From: Brachybacterium squillarum M-6-3
Lineage (GTDB): Bacteria; Actinomycetota; Actinomycetes; Actinomycetales; Dermabacteraceae
Reading direction: 5' to 3'
Length of the DNA: 42,315 nt
NCBI RefSeq assembly: GCF_000225825.1
Contig: NZ_AGBX01000002.1
Span: 1 to 42,315, forward strand
Translations under genes and position numbers: made by a program
Part shown: piece by piece, positions 6,521-14,619 of the stretch
How positions within the stretch are numbered: the stretch's first letter is position 1
How the letters are laid out: each line of letters opens with the position of its first letter
Notes under the pieces: generated by a model
Database searches by the model: none
What the model was told of the DNA's origin: nothing
What the model saw: the letters and a program-made list of their open reading frames with translations, nothing else

Positions 6521-7667
6521 CCGGCACCCGCAGCCGCAGCGCGCCCGCATCGACGCGGGCGATCATGTGGGTGGCCTCGATGTCCGTGTCGCCGTCGAGC
6601 TGCACGGGCTGCTCCTTGGTGGTGGCGACCTTCACCGAGGTGGTCTGGTAGCGCTCCATCGTGGAGAGCTGGGTGGCGAAGCGCGGCCGCTTCTGCGGCA
6701 CCAGGCGCGGGTTCAGGATCTGCGTGACCACCTGGCTGAACCCGGCGGCGCCGCGCCAGCCGGCCACCATGATCTCGAGCTGGCCGTTGTCGACGGTCGC
6801 GTCCGGCATCAGCACCAGCCCGCCGGGCAGCTTGCCGACGTTGCCCAGCAGCACGGTGCGGGCGCGGTGGGCGTGCCGCACCCCGTCGCCCACGTCGACC
6901 ACCACGTCCACCGAGCGGCCCAGGATGGTGCGGGCCCCGCCGAGCACGTAGGCCAGCCAGCCGATGCGCTTCTTCATCGTCGGGTCGGTGTGGCCGATCA
7001 TCTCGGCGTCGGCCCCGAAACCGGCGATGACCAGGAAGATCTGCGGGGCGGCGGCCGAGGCGGAGGCGATGGTGTTGCCGGCCTGCAGCCAGCCGACGTC
7101 GACCATCCGGTCGCGGCCGGTGAGCGCCGCGGTCATCGCGGAGCCGGGGTCGTCCAGGGGGATGTCGACGTTGCGGGCCAGCAGGTTGCCGGTGCCCGAG
7201 GGGATGATGCCCATGCGGGTGTCGGTGCCCGCGAGGACCGAGGCGACCATGCGCACGGTGCCGTCGCCCCCGGCGGCCACCACCAGGTCGGCGCCCTCGG
7301 TGACGGCCTGGCGGGCCTGGCCCTGCCCGGCGTCCTCCACCGTGGTCTCGTAGAAGACCACCTCGGCCTCCTCGATCGCATCGACCACCTCGGTGATCTG
7401 CCTGCGGAACCGCTCGGCGTCGGCGAACTTCACGGGGTTCATCACCACCGCGACCTTGCCGAGGCGGGTGCCGTGCTCGCCGTCCTCCCGCGGGTTCTCC
7501 TCGTCCTCCGGCTCCTGCTCGGGTCGGCGCGACCCCTGGGTGAGGCTGCGCAGCGCCACCAGCTCGCTGCCGTGACGGCCGAGACGGACCAGCACGACCA
7601 CCAGCAGGATCAGCACCAGCGCGCTGAGGACGACGGTGGCGATCGCGAGGGCCAGTCTCGGTTCCAT
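6495..7667 (-). CDS. Diacylglycerol kinase-family lipid kinase, membrane-anchored
   Basis: A 390-residue protein with one N-terminal membrane helix (about 8-28), a charged linker rich in Glu (45-68) and a DAGK catalytic domain from residue 70. The nucleotide-binding motif GGDGT is at 133-137 and PSGTGN at 156-161. The C-terminal half (NVGKLPGGLVLMPDATVDNGQLEIMV) also fits the lipid kinase fold. It should phosphorylate diacylglycerol or a related lipid at the inner face of the membrane, although sphingoid-base or YegS-like specificity cannot be excluded. The start at 7667 places the anchor at the N-terminus and has TAGTCT 7 nt upstream. It is transcribed divergently from serS. Confidence 0.9.
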   Translation of the reverse strand: MEPRLALAIATVVLSALVLILLVVVLVRLGRHGSELVALRSLTQGSRRPEQEPEDEENPREDGEHGTRLGKVAVVMNPVKFADAERFRRQITEVVDAIEEAEVVFYETTVEDAGQGQARQAVTEGADLVVAAGGDGTVRMVASVLAGTDTRMGIIPSGTGNLLARNVDIPLDDPGSAMTAALTGRDRMVDVGWLQAGNTIASASAAAPQIFLVIAGFGADAEMIGHTDPTMKKRIGWLAYVLGGARTILGRSVDVVVDVGDGVRHAHRARTVLLGNVGKLPGGLVLMPDATVDNGQLEIMVAGWRGAAGFSQVVTQILNPRLVPQKRPRFATQLSTMERYQTTSVKVATTKEQPVQLDGDTDIEATHMIARVDAGALRLRVPVSPRSTTV

Positions 7668-7674
7668 GCGCGCC

Positions 7675-7809
7675 AGACTACCGAGGGGACCCGACGAACC
7701 GGATCCGCGTTGGGACGGGCGCCGTGGGGAATCGTCGTAGGTGGGGAGGAGCATCACGTCCCCGGCCCGGATATCGCCACGACAGCGACCGGGGCACCCC
7801 CGGTAGGCT
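7675..7809. promoter_or_regulatory. Divergent leaderless promoters of the lipid kinase and serS
   Basis: On the minus strand TAGTCT (plus-strand bases 7675-7680) is 7 nt from the kinase ATG. On the plus strand TAGGCT (7804-7809) is 6 nt from the serS ATG. Neither start has a Shine-Dalgarno sequence. Confidence 0.55.
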
Positions 7810-7815
7810 GGGGCG

Positions 7816-9078
7816 ATGATCGATCTGCGGCAACTGCGCGAGAACCCCGACCTGGTCCGTGACGCCCAGGAGGCCCGTCGCCGGGACACCTCCGTGGTGG
7901 ATCAGGTCCTCGAGGCCGACCGCACCTGGCGCGAGTCCACCTCCGCCGCCGAGGCCGCCCGCGCCGAGCAGAAGACCCTCGGCAAGAGCGTCGCCCAGGC
8001 CCAGGGCGATGAGAAGCAGACCCTGCTGGCCGAGGCCAAGGAGCTCTCCGCCGCCGTGAAGCGCATGCAGGCCGAGGCCGAGGAGGCCCTGGCCCGCCGC
8101 GACGGCCTCCTGCGGGAGATCCCGAACATCGCCGAGGGCGCCCCCGCGGGTCTCGAGGAGGACTTCGAGGTGCGCGAGGTCGTGGGGGAGACCCCCTCCT
8201 TCGACCACCCGGTGAAGGACCACCTGGAGATCGCCGAGGGGCTGAAGGCGATCGACATGGCCCGCGGCGCGAAGGTCTCCGGCGCCCGCTTCTACTTCCT
8301 CACCGGCGTCGGCGCGCAGCTGGAGCTGGCGATCCTCAACGCCGCGATCGACCAGGCCACCGCGGCCGGCTTCACCCCGATGATCACCCCGACGCTGGTG
8401 CTGCCCGAGTCGATGGACGGCACCGGCTACCTCGGCGAGCACGCCAGCGAGGTCTACCACCTGGACAAGGGCGACGACCTCTACCTGGTCGGCACCAGCG
8501 AGGTGGCCCTGGCCAGCTACCACCGCGACGAGGTGCTCGACCTCTCCGATGGTCCGCTGCGCTACGCCGGCTGGAGCGCCTGCTACCGCCGCGAGGCCGG
8601 CAGCTACGGCAAGGACACCCGCGGCATCATCCGCGTCCACCAGTTCCACAAGGTCGAGATGTTCTCCTTCTGCAGCGTCGAGGACTCCTTCGCGGAGCAC
8701 GAGCGGCTGCTGGGCTGGGAGCGGGAGATGATGGCCCGCATCGACGTGCCCTACCGCATCATCGACACCGCCGCCGGCGACCTCGGCACCAGCGCCGCCC
8801 GCAAGTTCGACTGCGAGGCGTGGATGCCCAGCCAGGAGACCTACCGCGAGCTCACCTCCACCTCGAACACCACCCAGTTCCAGGCCCGGCGGCTGAACAT
8901 CCGCGAGCGCACCGAGGACGGCCTGCGCCCCGTCGCGACCCTCAACGGCACCCTCGGCACCACCCGCTTCATCGCCGCGATCCTCGAGAACCACCAGCAG
9001 CCCGACGGCTCCGTGGTCGTGCCCGAGGGCCTGCGCCCCTACCTCGGCGGCCGCGAGGTCTTCGAGGTCGTCGCCTGA
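7816..9078 (+). CDS. serS: Seryl-tRNA synthetase
   Basis: The 420-residue class II synthetase charges tRNA-Ser with serine. The N-terminal tRNA-binding coiled coil spans roughly residues 25-105 ([18 protein letters not shown] start, then Ala/Glu/Lys-rich heptads). Motif 2 is visible as [21 protein letters not shown], shortened here to its core, and motif 3 as [16 protein letters not shown] near residue 380, with the usual end [12 protein letters not shown]. Length and order are those of bacterial SerRS. Two tRNA-Ser genes lie in the same window (17360 and 35056) but are not linked to it. Start chosen at ATG 7816, 6 nt after TAGGCT. Confidence 0.98.
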   Translation: MIDLRQLRENPDLVRDAQEARRRDTSVVDQVLEADRTWRESTSAAEAARAEQKTLGKSVAQAQGDEKQTLLAEAKELSAAVKRMQAEAEEALARRDGLLREIPNIAEGAPAGLEEDFEVREVVGETPSFDHPVKDHLEIAEGLKAIDMARGAKVSGARFYFLTGVGAQLELAILNAAIDQATAAGFTPMITPTLVLPESMDGTGYLGEHASEVYHLDKGDDLYLVGTSEVALASYHRDEVLDLSDGPLRYAGWSACYRREAGSYGKDTRGIIRVHQFHKVEMFSFCSVEDSFAEHERLLGWEREMMARIDVPYRIIDTAAGDLGTSAARKFDCEAWMPSQETYRELTSTSNTTQFQARRLNIRERTEDGLRPVATLNGTLGTTRFIAAILENHQQPDGSVVVPEGLRPYLGGREVFEVVA

Positions 9079-9241
9079 GATGCCCTCCACCCCCGATCCC
9101 TCCGACCCGATCGACCCCGCCGGCCCGACCGACTCCGCCGGCGCGGCGCCCGCGCGCGGCGGCCGCTGGCGCCGCTGGCGCGAGGCCGCCCGCCATCGCC
9201 GGTTCACCCGGATGTCAGAGCGTCGCGGCAGACTGCGGTCC

Positions 9242-10132
9242 ATGAGCACCACCCCGACCGCGCCCGCCCCCGTCATCGACCCCACCGCGGAGCGCCGCGC
9301 CGCCGTCGCCCGCCTCGCCGGACCGCTCGGCGCCCTGACCGGGCAGGAACTGCTGATCGGCCTGGACGTGGACGGCACCCTGGTGGACCACGACGGCACC
9401 ATGTCCGCCCCGATGCGGGCCGCCCTGCAGCACGCCGCCGAGCAGCACACGGTCGTCATCGCGACGGGCCGCTCCATCGGCGCGACCCTGCCGATCGTGC
9501 GCGCCGCCGGCATCGAGCACGGCTACGCGGTGTGCTCCAACGGCGCCGTGACCCTGCAGATCGACGCGGACACCGAGCCCGGCCACCGGGTGATCGACAC
9601 CCGCACCTTCCTGCCCGGGCACGCCCTGGCCACCCTGCGCGAGGTCGCCCCGGACGCCCACTACGCGGTGGAGACCGCGGGCGGCGAGTTCTACGCGACC
9701 ACCGGCTTCCAGGACGCCAGCTTCGGTGTCGAGGCCATCGAGTCCGACCTCGAGGACCTGATGGCGCTCGAGGCGGTGCGCGTGGTGGTGCACGTCCCCG
9801 ACCTCTCCCCGCAGGAGTTCTCGAAGATCGTCGCCGAGTCCGGCGTGCACGGCGTGGAGTACGCGATCGGCTGGACGGCCTGGCTGGACATGGCCGCCCC
9901 CGGCGTCTCCAAGGCCAGCGCCCTGGAGGTGGTGCGCGAGCGCCTCGGCATCGCCGCCGCGCACACGGTCACCGTGGGCGACGGCTTCAACGACGTGGAG
10001 ATGCTGGGCTGGGCCGGCGTGGGCGTGGCGATGGGCCAGGCCCCGCAGGGCGTGAAGGACGTGGCCGACGAGGTCACGCTCTCCGTCTACGAGGACGGCA
10101 CCGTCCTGGTGCTGGACGCGCTCGGCGCCTGA
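9242..10132 (+). CDS. HAD-IIB (Cof-like) hydrolase
   Basis: A 296-residue phosphatase of the HAD superfamily. Motif I DVDGT at 42-46 gives the nucleophile Asp42 and acid/base Asp44. Motif II is VIATGRS, and motif IV is VTVGDGFNDVEMLGWAGVGVAMG near the C-terminus. The large C2-type cap between motifs II and III places it with Cof/YidA-type sugar phosphate or flavin phosphatases, with the substrate unknown. The frame is open back to ATG 9080, one base after the serS stop. The extra 54 residues would be Pro- and Arg-rich and non-conserved, and CAGACT (9229-9234) lies 7 nt before ATG 9242, so the shorter form is preferred. Start at 9080 remains possible. Confidence 0.9.
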   Translation: MSTTPTAPAPVIDPTAERRAAVARLAGPLGALTGQELLIGLDVDGTLVDHDGTMSAPMRAALQHAAEQHTVVIATGRSIGATLPIVRAAGIEHGYAVCSNGAVTLQIDADTEPGHRVIDTRTFLPGHALATLREVAPDAHYAVETAGGEFYATTGFQDASFGVEAIESDLEDLMALEAVRVVVHVPDLSPQEFSKIVAESGVHGVEYAIGWTAWLDMAAPGVSKASALEVVRERLGIAAAHTVTVGDGFNDVEMLGWAGVGVAMGQAPQGVKDVADEVTLSVYEDGTVLVLDALGA

Positions 10133-10162
10133 CCTCCCCGGGCCCCGGTCCGATCCGCCCGA

Positions 10163-10212
10163 CCCCTCCCGACCTGCGATGACGCATGTCGCGCAGGCCA
10201 CGTCGGGAGGGG
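10163..10212 (+). terminator. Strong two-part hairpin after the HAD gene
   Basis: The 11-bp arms CCCCTCCCGAC (10163-10173) and GTCGGGAGGGG (10202-10212) enclose a second stem, CTGCG (10174-10178) with CGCAG (10192-10196), offset by a 5-nt bulge. There is no U-tract. It lies before the likely trkH -10 box (10236), so a terminator for the HAD gene is more likely than a trkH leader structure. Confidence 0.5.
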
Positions 10213-10249
10213 GTGGCGCCGCCCGGCGGCGGGAGTAGTGTTTCCGCTC

Positions 10250-11620
10250 GTGCTGCTCCGGATCCGGCGTCGAGGATCGGGTTCGCCGATCCGCGATCGA
10301 CGCCCGAAGCCCGCTCGTACCCTGCTGGCCCTGCTCACCGGCGCCATCGTGCTGGGCACCGGCGCGCTGATGCTGCCGGCGGCCACCACCGGCCCCGGCG
10401 GCGCGGGGCTGATGGAGTCGCTGTTCACCGCGGTCTCGGCGCTGTGCGTGACCGGGCTGGTCGTGGTGGACACCCCCGTCTTCTGGTCGGGCTTCGGCCA
10501 GGTGGTGATCCTGCTGCTGATCCAGCTGGGCGGCTTCGGTGTGATGACCTTCGCCTCCGTCGTCGGCCTGACCGTGATCCGCCGCTTCTCCCTGACCACG
10601 AAGCTCACCGCCGCCGCCGAGGTGCGTTCCCTGGACCTCGAGGACGTCGGCTCGCTGGTGCGCGGCATCGTGAAGATCTCGCTGACCATCGAGGCGGTGG
10701 CCGCGGCGATCCTCACCCTGTGCTTCGCCCTGAACCACGGGGAGTCCTGGCCGCGGGCCGCCTGGCTCGGCGTGTTCCACGCCGTCTCCTCCTTCAACAA
10801 CGCGGGCTTCGCGCTGTTCAGCGACAGCTTCATGTCGTACACCGACGACCCGGTGCTGCTGCTCACCGCGAGCGCCGCCACCATCCTGGGCGGCCTGGGC
10901 TTCCCGGTGCTGGTGCAGCTCGGCCGCCACCTCGGCACCCCGCGACTATGGACCATGAACACCCGCATCGTGGTGGCCGCGACCCCGGTGCTGCTGGTGC
11001 TCGGCACCGTGTACATCACGGCGCTGGAGTGGTCAAACCCGGCGACGCTCGGCGCGATGCCCCCGGCCGAGCGGATCCTCAACGGTTTCGTGCTGTCCGC
11101 GCAGACCCGCACCGCCGGCTTCAACAACGTCGACATCGGCGCGATGGACCCGGCGACCTGGCTGGGCATGGACATGCTGATGTTCATCGGCGGCGGCCCC
11201 GCCGGCACCGCGGGCGGGATCAAGGTGACCACCTTCGCGGTGCTCGCCTTCCTGATGCTCGCCGAGCTGCGCGGTGCCGGGGCCGTGACCGTCTTCGGCA
11301 AGCGCCTCTCGCGGGCCGTGCACCGCCAGGCGCTCACCGTGATCCTGCTGGCCGTGGGCCTGGTGGCCCTGTCCACCGTCACCCTGATGATCATGACCCC
11401 GATCGCCCTGGACGCCCTGCTGTTCGAGGTGGTCTCGGCGCTGGCCACGGTGGGCCTGTCCACCGGGATCACCGCGGAGCTGCCGGTGGCGGGGCAGCTG
11501 ATCCTGGTGGTGCTGATGATCGTGGGCCGGCTCGGCCCGATCACGGTCGCCACCGCGCTGGCGCTGCAGTCGCGGCGCCCCCTCTACGACCTCCCCAAGG
11601 AAAGGCCGATCATTGGCTAA
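10250..11620 (+). CDS. trkH: Potassium uptake protein TrkH
   Basis: The 456-residue membrane subunit of a Trk/Ktr-type potassium transporter. All four P-loop filter positions are visible: SALCVTGLVV, SSFNNAGFAL, RTAGFNNVD and ALATVGLSTG, each with the conserved glycine. About eight to ten hydrophobic helices surround them, and the protein ends shortly after VGRLGPITVATAL, as usual. The trkA gene overlaps it by 8 bases. Start: GTG 10250 is 8 nt after TAGTGT (10236-10241). An in-frame GTG at 10238 is possible but would lie inside that box. K+ is taken up across the membrane under control of the TrkA subunit bound to NAD(H) or nucleotide. Confidence 0.95.
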   Translation: MLLRIRRRGSGSPIRDRRPKPARTLLALLTGAIVLGTGALMLPAATTGPGGAGLMESLFTAVSALCVTGLVVVDTPVFWSGFGQVVILLLIQLGGFGVMTFASVVGLTVIRRFSLTTKLTAAAEVRSLDLEDVGSLVRGIVKISLTIEAVAAAILTLCFALNHGESWPRAAWLGVFHAVSSFNNAGFALFSDSFMSYTDDPVLLLTASAATILGGLGFPVLVQLGRHLGTPRLWTMNTRIVVAATPVLLVLGTVYITALEWSNPATLGAMPPAERILNGFVLSAQTRTAGFNNVDIGAMDPATWLGMDMLMFIGGGPAGTAGGIKVTTFAVLAFLMLAELRGAGAVTVFGKRLSRAVHRQALTVILLAVGLVALSTVTLMIMTPIALDALLFEVVSALATVGLSTGITAELPVAGQLILVVLMIVGRLGPITVATALALQSRRPLYDLPKERPIIG

Positions 11621-12380
11621 GCCATGGACGCAGAGCCCTCAGGGCCCGCAGAGCCCGCAGACCCGCACCCCCGGCCGGACCGGCCCGCGCGTCCGGCTGT
11701 TCGGCCGTGACGACCCCGCCCGCACCCCCTCCGCGCACTCGGTGGCGGTGATCGGCCTGGGCCGCTTCGGCCAGTCCCTCGCCCTGGAGCTGATGGCCGA
11801 GGACGTGCAGGTGCTCGGCATCGACGAGCGCGAGGAGGTGGTGCAGTCCCTGGACGGGCAGCTCACCCACGTGGTGCGCGCCGACGCCACCGACGAGGCG
11901 GTGCTGCGGCAGCTCTCGGTGCCGGACTGCGACCGGGTGGTGATCGCGATCGGCAGCGACATCGAGGCCAGCATCCTGGTGGCCTCCCTGCTGCTGCGCT
12001 TCGAGGTGGAGGGCATCTGGGCGAAGGCCGTCAGCGACGCCCACGGCCTCGTGCTGCAGCAGCTCGGGATCCCGCACGTGGTGTTCCCGGAGAAGGACAT
12101 GGGCCGCAAGGTCGCCCACATGGTCTCCGGCAGCGTGCAGGACTACGTGGAGGTCGACAAGGGCTTCGCCGTGGTGCGCACCGCGGTGCCGCACCGCTTC
12201 GTGGGCCGGGCTCTGGGGGACAGCGGCATCCGCCGCGAGCACGGCGTCACCGTCAGCTCCGTGAAGCACGAGGGGCAGGAGTGGGAGCCCGCCACCGCGG
12301 ACACGGTGCTCGCCGCGGGGGACACCCTGCTGGTCACGGGCCCCACCCGGCAGGCGGAGCGCTTCGGCCGGCTGGCCTGA
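11613..12380 (+). CDS. trkA: Trk potassium uptake regulatory subunit TrkA
   Basis: A 255-residue cytosolic RCK protein. After a Pro/Gly-rich N-terminus of about 40 residues comes the Rossmann domain (VAVIGLGRFGQSLALEL, then the acidic end of strand 2, LGIDERE) and a C-terminal RCK-C domain (FVGRALGDSGIRREHGVTVSSV). This is a single-RCK KtrA/TrkA type that gates the TrkH channel. The only start in frame is TTG 11613, inside the end of trkH (stop 11618-11620), with AAGGAAAGG just upstream. The overlap implies translational coupling and fixed stoichiometry. The C-terminus shares a hairpin with the convergent oxidoreductase gene. Confidence 0.94.
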   Translation: MAKPWTQSPQGPQSPQTRTPGRTGPRVRLFGRDDPARTPSAHSVAVIGLGRFGQSLALELMAEDVQVLGIDEREEVVQSLDGQLTHVVRADATDEAVLRQLSVPDCDRVVIAIGSDIEASILVASLLLRFEVEGIWAKAVSDAHGLVLQQLGIPHVVFPEKDMGRKVAHMVSGSVQDYVEVDKGFAVVRTAVPHRFVGRALGDSGIRREHGVTVSSVKHEGQEWEPATADTVLAAGDTLLVTGPTRQAERFGRLA

Positions 12381-12399
12381 GCGGCCCCGCGGCTCAGGC
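12375..12399. terminator. Bidirectional hairpin spanning both stop codons
   Basis: GCCTGAGC (12375-12382) and GCTCAGGC (12392-12399) form an 8-bp stem around a 9-nt loop. It includes the TGA of trkA (12378-12380) and the reverse-strand stop of the oxidoreductase (12394-12396), so one structure can serve both convergent genes. Confidence 0.55.
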
Positions 12400-13332
12400 G
12401 CCGACCTCCAGCACGACGGTGCCCCAGTGCCCTCCCTCGCGCAGCATCCGGTGCGCCTGGGCGGCGTCGGCCAACGGCAGCCGGGCGTGGATCGGCACCC
12501 GCAGCTCCCCGCTCTCCAGCCAGGGCCACACCAGCTCCCGGGTACGGGCGAGGATTGCGCCCTTGGCCTCCGGGTCGCGGGAGCGCAGCGTCGTCCCGAT
12601 CACCCGGGCCCGCTTGCCCATCAGCATCCCGACGGGCAGCTCGCCGCTGGCCCCGCCGAGGGTGCCGATGATCACCAGGCGGCCGTGCTCGCGCAGCATC
12701 CCCACGTTGTCTGCCAGTGCGGAGCCGCCGATCACGTCGAGGATGACGTCGGCCCCGCCCTCGGCGCGCACCGCCTCCGGCACGTCGGTGGTGTGCCGGT
12801 CCCAGGCGACGTCGGCGCCGAGGCCCCGCACTCGTTCCGCCGCCTCCGGGGAGCCGACGGTGGTCAGCACCCGGGCGCCGAGCAGGCGCGCGAGCTGCAC
12901 CGCGGTGGTGCCGATGCCGCCGCTGCCGCCGTGGATCAGCACCTGCTCCCCGGCGCGCAGCCCCGCCTCGATGACCAGGTTCGAGACGACGGTGGCGGTG
13001 ACCTCGAGGACGCCCGCGGCCTCCACCGGGTCCAGACCCGCGGGGATCGGCAGCTGCTGCTGCTCGGGCACGGCCACCACCTCGGCGTAGCCGCCACCGG
13101 CCAGCAGCGCCACCACCGGTTCGCCGGTGTCGCGGCGGCGCCCGGAGACCTCCAGGCCGGGCAGCTCGGAGGCGCCCGGCGGCGGGGGATAGTGCCCGGC
13201 GGTCTGCGCCACGTCGGCCCGGTTCACGCCCGCGGCCAGCACGTCCACCAGCACCTCGCCGCGGCCGGCAACCGGCTCGGGCAGCTCTGCGAGCTCCAGG
13301 GTGTTGTCCCGGGTGATTCTCATGGCACGCAT
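12394..13332 (-). CDS. NAD(P)H:quinone oxidoreductase, PIG3/zeta-crystallin type
   Basis: A 312-residue zinc-free medium-chain dehydrogenase. NRADVAQTAGHYPPPPGASE near residue 40 is the hallmark of the PIG3 group. The NADPH-binding Rossmann motif is VLIHGGSGGIGTTAVQLA near residue 140, followed by the glycine-rich strand and IIGTLGGASGE. No structural or catalytic zinc ligands are present. It probably reduces quinones or similar acceptors with NADPH in the cytoplasm. Start at 13332 follows TACGGT by 6 nt on the minus strand. An internal ATG at 13323 is the alternative. It is divergent from the glycosyltransferase gene. Confidence 0.92.
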   Translation of the reverse strand: MRAMRITRDNTLELAELPEPVAGRGEVLVDVLAAGVNRADVAQTAGHYPPPPGASELPGLEVSGRRRDTGEPVVALLAGGGYAEVVAVPEQQQLPIPAGLDPVEAAGVLEVTATVVSNLVIEAGLRAGEQVLIHGGSGGIGTTAVQLARLLGARVLTTVGSPEAAERVRGLGADVAWDRHTTDVPEAVRAEGGADVILDVIGGSALADNVGMLREHGRLVIIGTLGGASGELPVGMLMGKRARVIGTTLRSRDPEAKGAILARTRELVWPWLESGELRVPIHARLPLADAAQAHRMLREGGHWGTVVLEVGA

Positions 13333-13338
13333 GGCGCC

Positions 13339-13367
13339 ACCGTATCGACCCGACCGGCGGGTAGGCT
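13339..13367. promoter_or_regulatory. Divergent -10 boxes of the oxidoreductase and the glycosyltransferase
   Basis: TACGGT on the minus strand (plus-strand bases 13339-13344) lies 6 nt from the oxidoreductase ATG. TAGGCT on the plus strand (13362-13367) lies 45 nt before the glycosyltransferase GTG, leaving a short leader with a gaggtgaagggg ribosome-binding region. Confidence 0.5.
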
Positions 13368-13412
13368 CCCGGGCGTGGGAACAGTGTCCAGAGGTGAAGG
13401 GGTCCCTCGCTC

Positions 13413-14549
13413 GTGCTGAGAGAGACGCAGCTGGATCCGGAGCGGTCCGCGACCTGGTCGACGGCACCCGCTGAGGACCGGTCGACCGCCCCGCGCACCG
13501 TGCGGGTGCCCTCCCCTGCTACCCCGATCGCGGCCCCGCTGCTCACCGTGGTGGTGCCCTGCTACAACTCCGAGGCCTACCTCTCCCGCGCCGTGGACCC
13601 GCTGCTGAGCACCGCCGAGCACGTCGAGGTGGTGCTCGTGGACGACGGCTCCACCGACGCCACCGCGGTGATGATCGACCGGTACGCCGCCGAGCACCCC
13701 GAGCGGGTGCGGGCCGTGCACCAGGCCAACGGCGGCCACGGCGCCGCCATGACCACCGGCATCGCCCACGCCCGCGGTGAGTACCTGAAGGTGCTGGACA
13801 GCGACGACTGGTTCGACCCCGAGGCCTTCGCCGCCTACCTGCACCGGCTGCGGGAGTGGGTGGACGCCGGCACCGCGCCGGACGCGCTGATCACGAACTA
13901 CGTCTACGAGAACGTCTCCCGCGGCACCCGCAAGGTGGTGCGCTACGCCTCCTCGATGCCCGAGGGCGTGGTCTGCGGCTGGGGCCAGCTGCGCCGCCCT
14001 CGCGCCGGCAGCTACTTCCTCATGCACGCCCTGACGTACCGCACCGCGGTGCTGCGCGACAGCGGCGTCGAGTTCCCTCGGCACACCTTCTACGTCGACA
14101 ACCTGATGGCCTCCATCCCGTTGCGCGCGGTGAGGACGCTGGCCTACCTCGACGTGGACCTGTACCGCTACTTCATCGGCCGCGACGACCAGTCGGTGGC
14201 GGAGGCCGTGATGATCTCCCGGCTGGACCAGCAGCTGCGGGTGAACCGCCTGCTGGTGGACGGCCTGCGCAGCGAGGAGCTGGAGGATGCCGCGCAGCTC
14301 GGCTACCTGCTGCACTACGCCTCGATCGTCACCAGCGTCTCCCTCACCCTGAGCCTGCTGGCCGGCACCGAGGAGGCCGAGCGCGGCGCCGCGGAGCTGC
14401 GCGCCCACCTGCGCGAGCGGGACCCCGCCGCCCACCGCGCCTTCCGCCGCTCCGCGACCGGGCGCCTGCTGTGCCTGCCCGGCCGCACCGGCGACGCCGT
14501 GGTGCGCGTCAGCTACCGCCTGGCGCGCCGCCGCTTCGGCTTCAACTGA
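13413..14549 (+). CDS. Glycosyltransferase family 2
   Basis: A 378-residue GT-A fold enzyme. After a non-conserved N-terminus of about 42 residues, the catalytic domain begins LLTVVVPCYNSEAYLSRAV. The UDP-sugar-binding VDDGSTD lies at 76-82 and the metal-binding DSDD at 129-132. A C-terminal part of some 150 residues is mostly helical and Arg-rich, without clear membrane helices. Such enzymes transfer sugars from nucleotide donors to cell-wall, teichoic or exopolysaccharide acceptors. Neither donor nor acceptor can be inferred. The gene stands alone between the oxidoreductase and the ATPase. The start is GTG, and a slightly shorter form is possible because the first 40 residues are not conserved. 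Confidence 0.88.
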   Translation: MLRETQLDPERSATWSTAPAEDRSTAPRTVRVPSPATPIAAPLLTVVVPCYNSEAYLSRAVDPLLSTAEHVEVVLVDDGSTDATAVMIDRYAAEHPERVRAVHQANGGHGAAMTTGIAHARGEYLKVLDSDDWFDPEAFAAYLHRLREWVDAGTAPDALITNYVYENVSRGTRKVVRYASSMPEGVVCGWGQLRRPRAGSYFLMHALTYRTAVLRDSGVEFPRHTFYVDNLMASIPLRAVRTLAYLDVDLYRYFIGRDDQSVAEAVMISRLDQQLRVNRLLVDGLRSEELEDAAQLGYLLHYASIVTSVSLTLSLLAGTEEAERGAAELRAHLRERDPAAHRAFRRSATGRLLCLPGRTGDAVVRVSYRLARRRFGFN

Positions 14550-14607
14550 GCCCGGGGCGCCGACGACGGCATCGACCGACGTCCTGCTCCGCTCCGGGGA
14601 ACGCCGG

Positions 14608-14613
14608 GATACT
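14608..14613 (+). promoter_or_regulatory. -10 box of the P-type ATPase gene
   Basis: GATACT, six G residues and then the ATG. The G-run could also act as a ribosome-binding sequence, but the spacing fits a leaderless start. Confidence 0.5.
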
Positions 14614-14619
14614 GGGGGG

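Noticed and set aside
9080..9241. 54-codon N-terminal extension of the HAD hydrolase
   Set aside because: Pro/Arg-rich, non-conserved sequence. The shorter start at 9242 has a -10-like box at the leaderless distance.
10163..10212. Riboswitch (for example a c-di-AMP type) upstream of trkH
   Set aside because: Only a simple two-part hairpin of 50 nt is seen, with no conserved riboswitch core, and it lies before the likely trkH -10 box, so a terminator is simpler.
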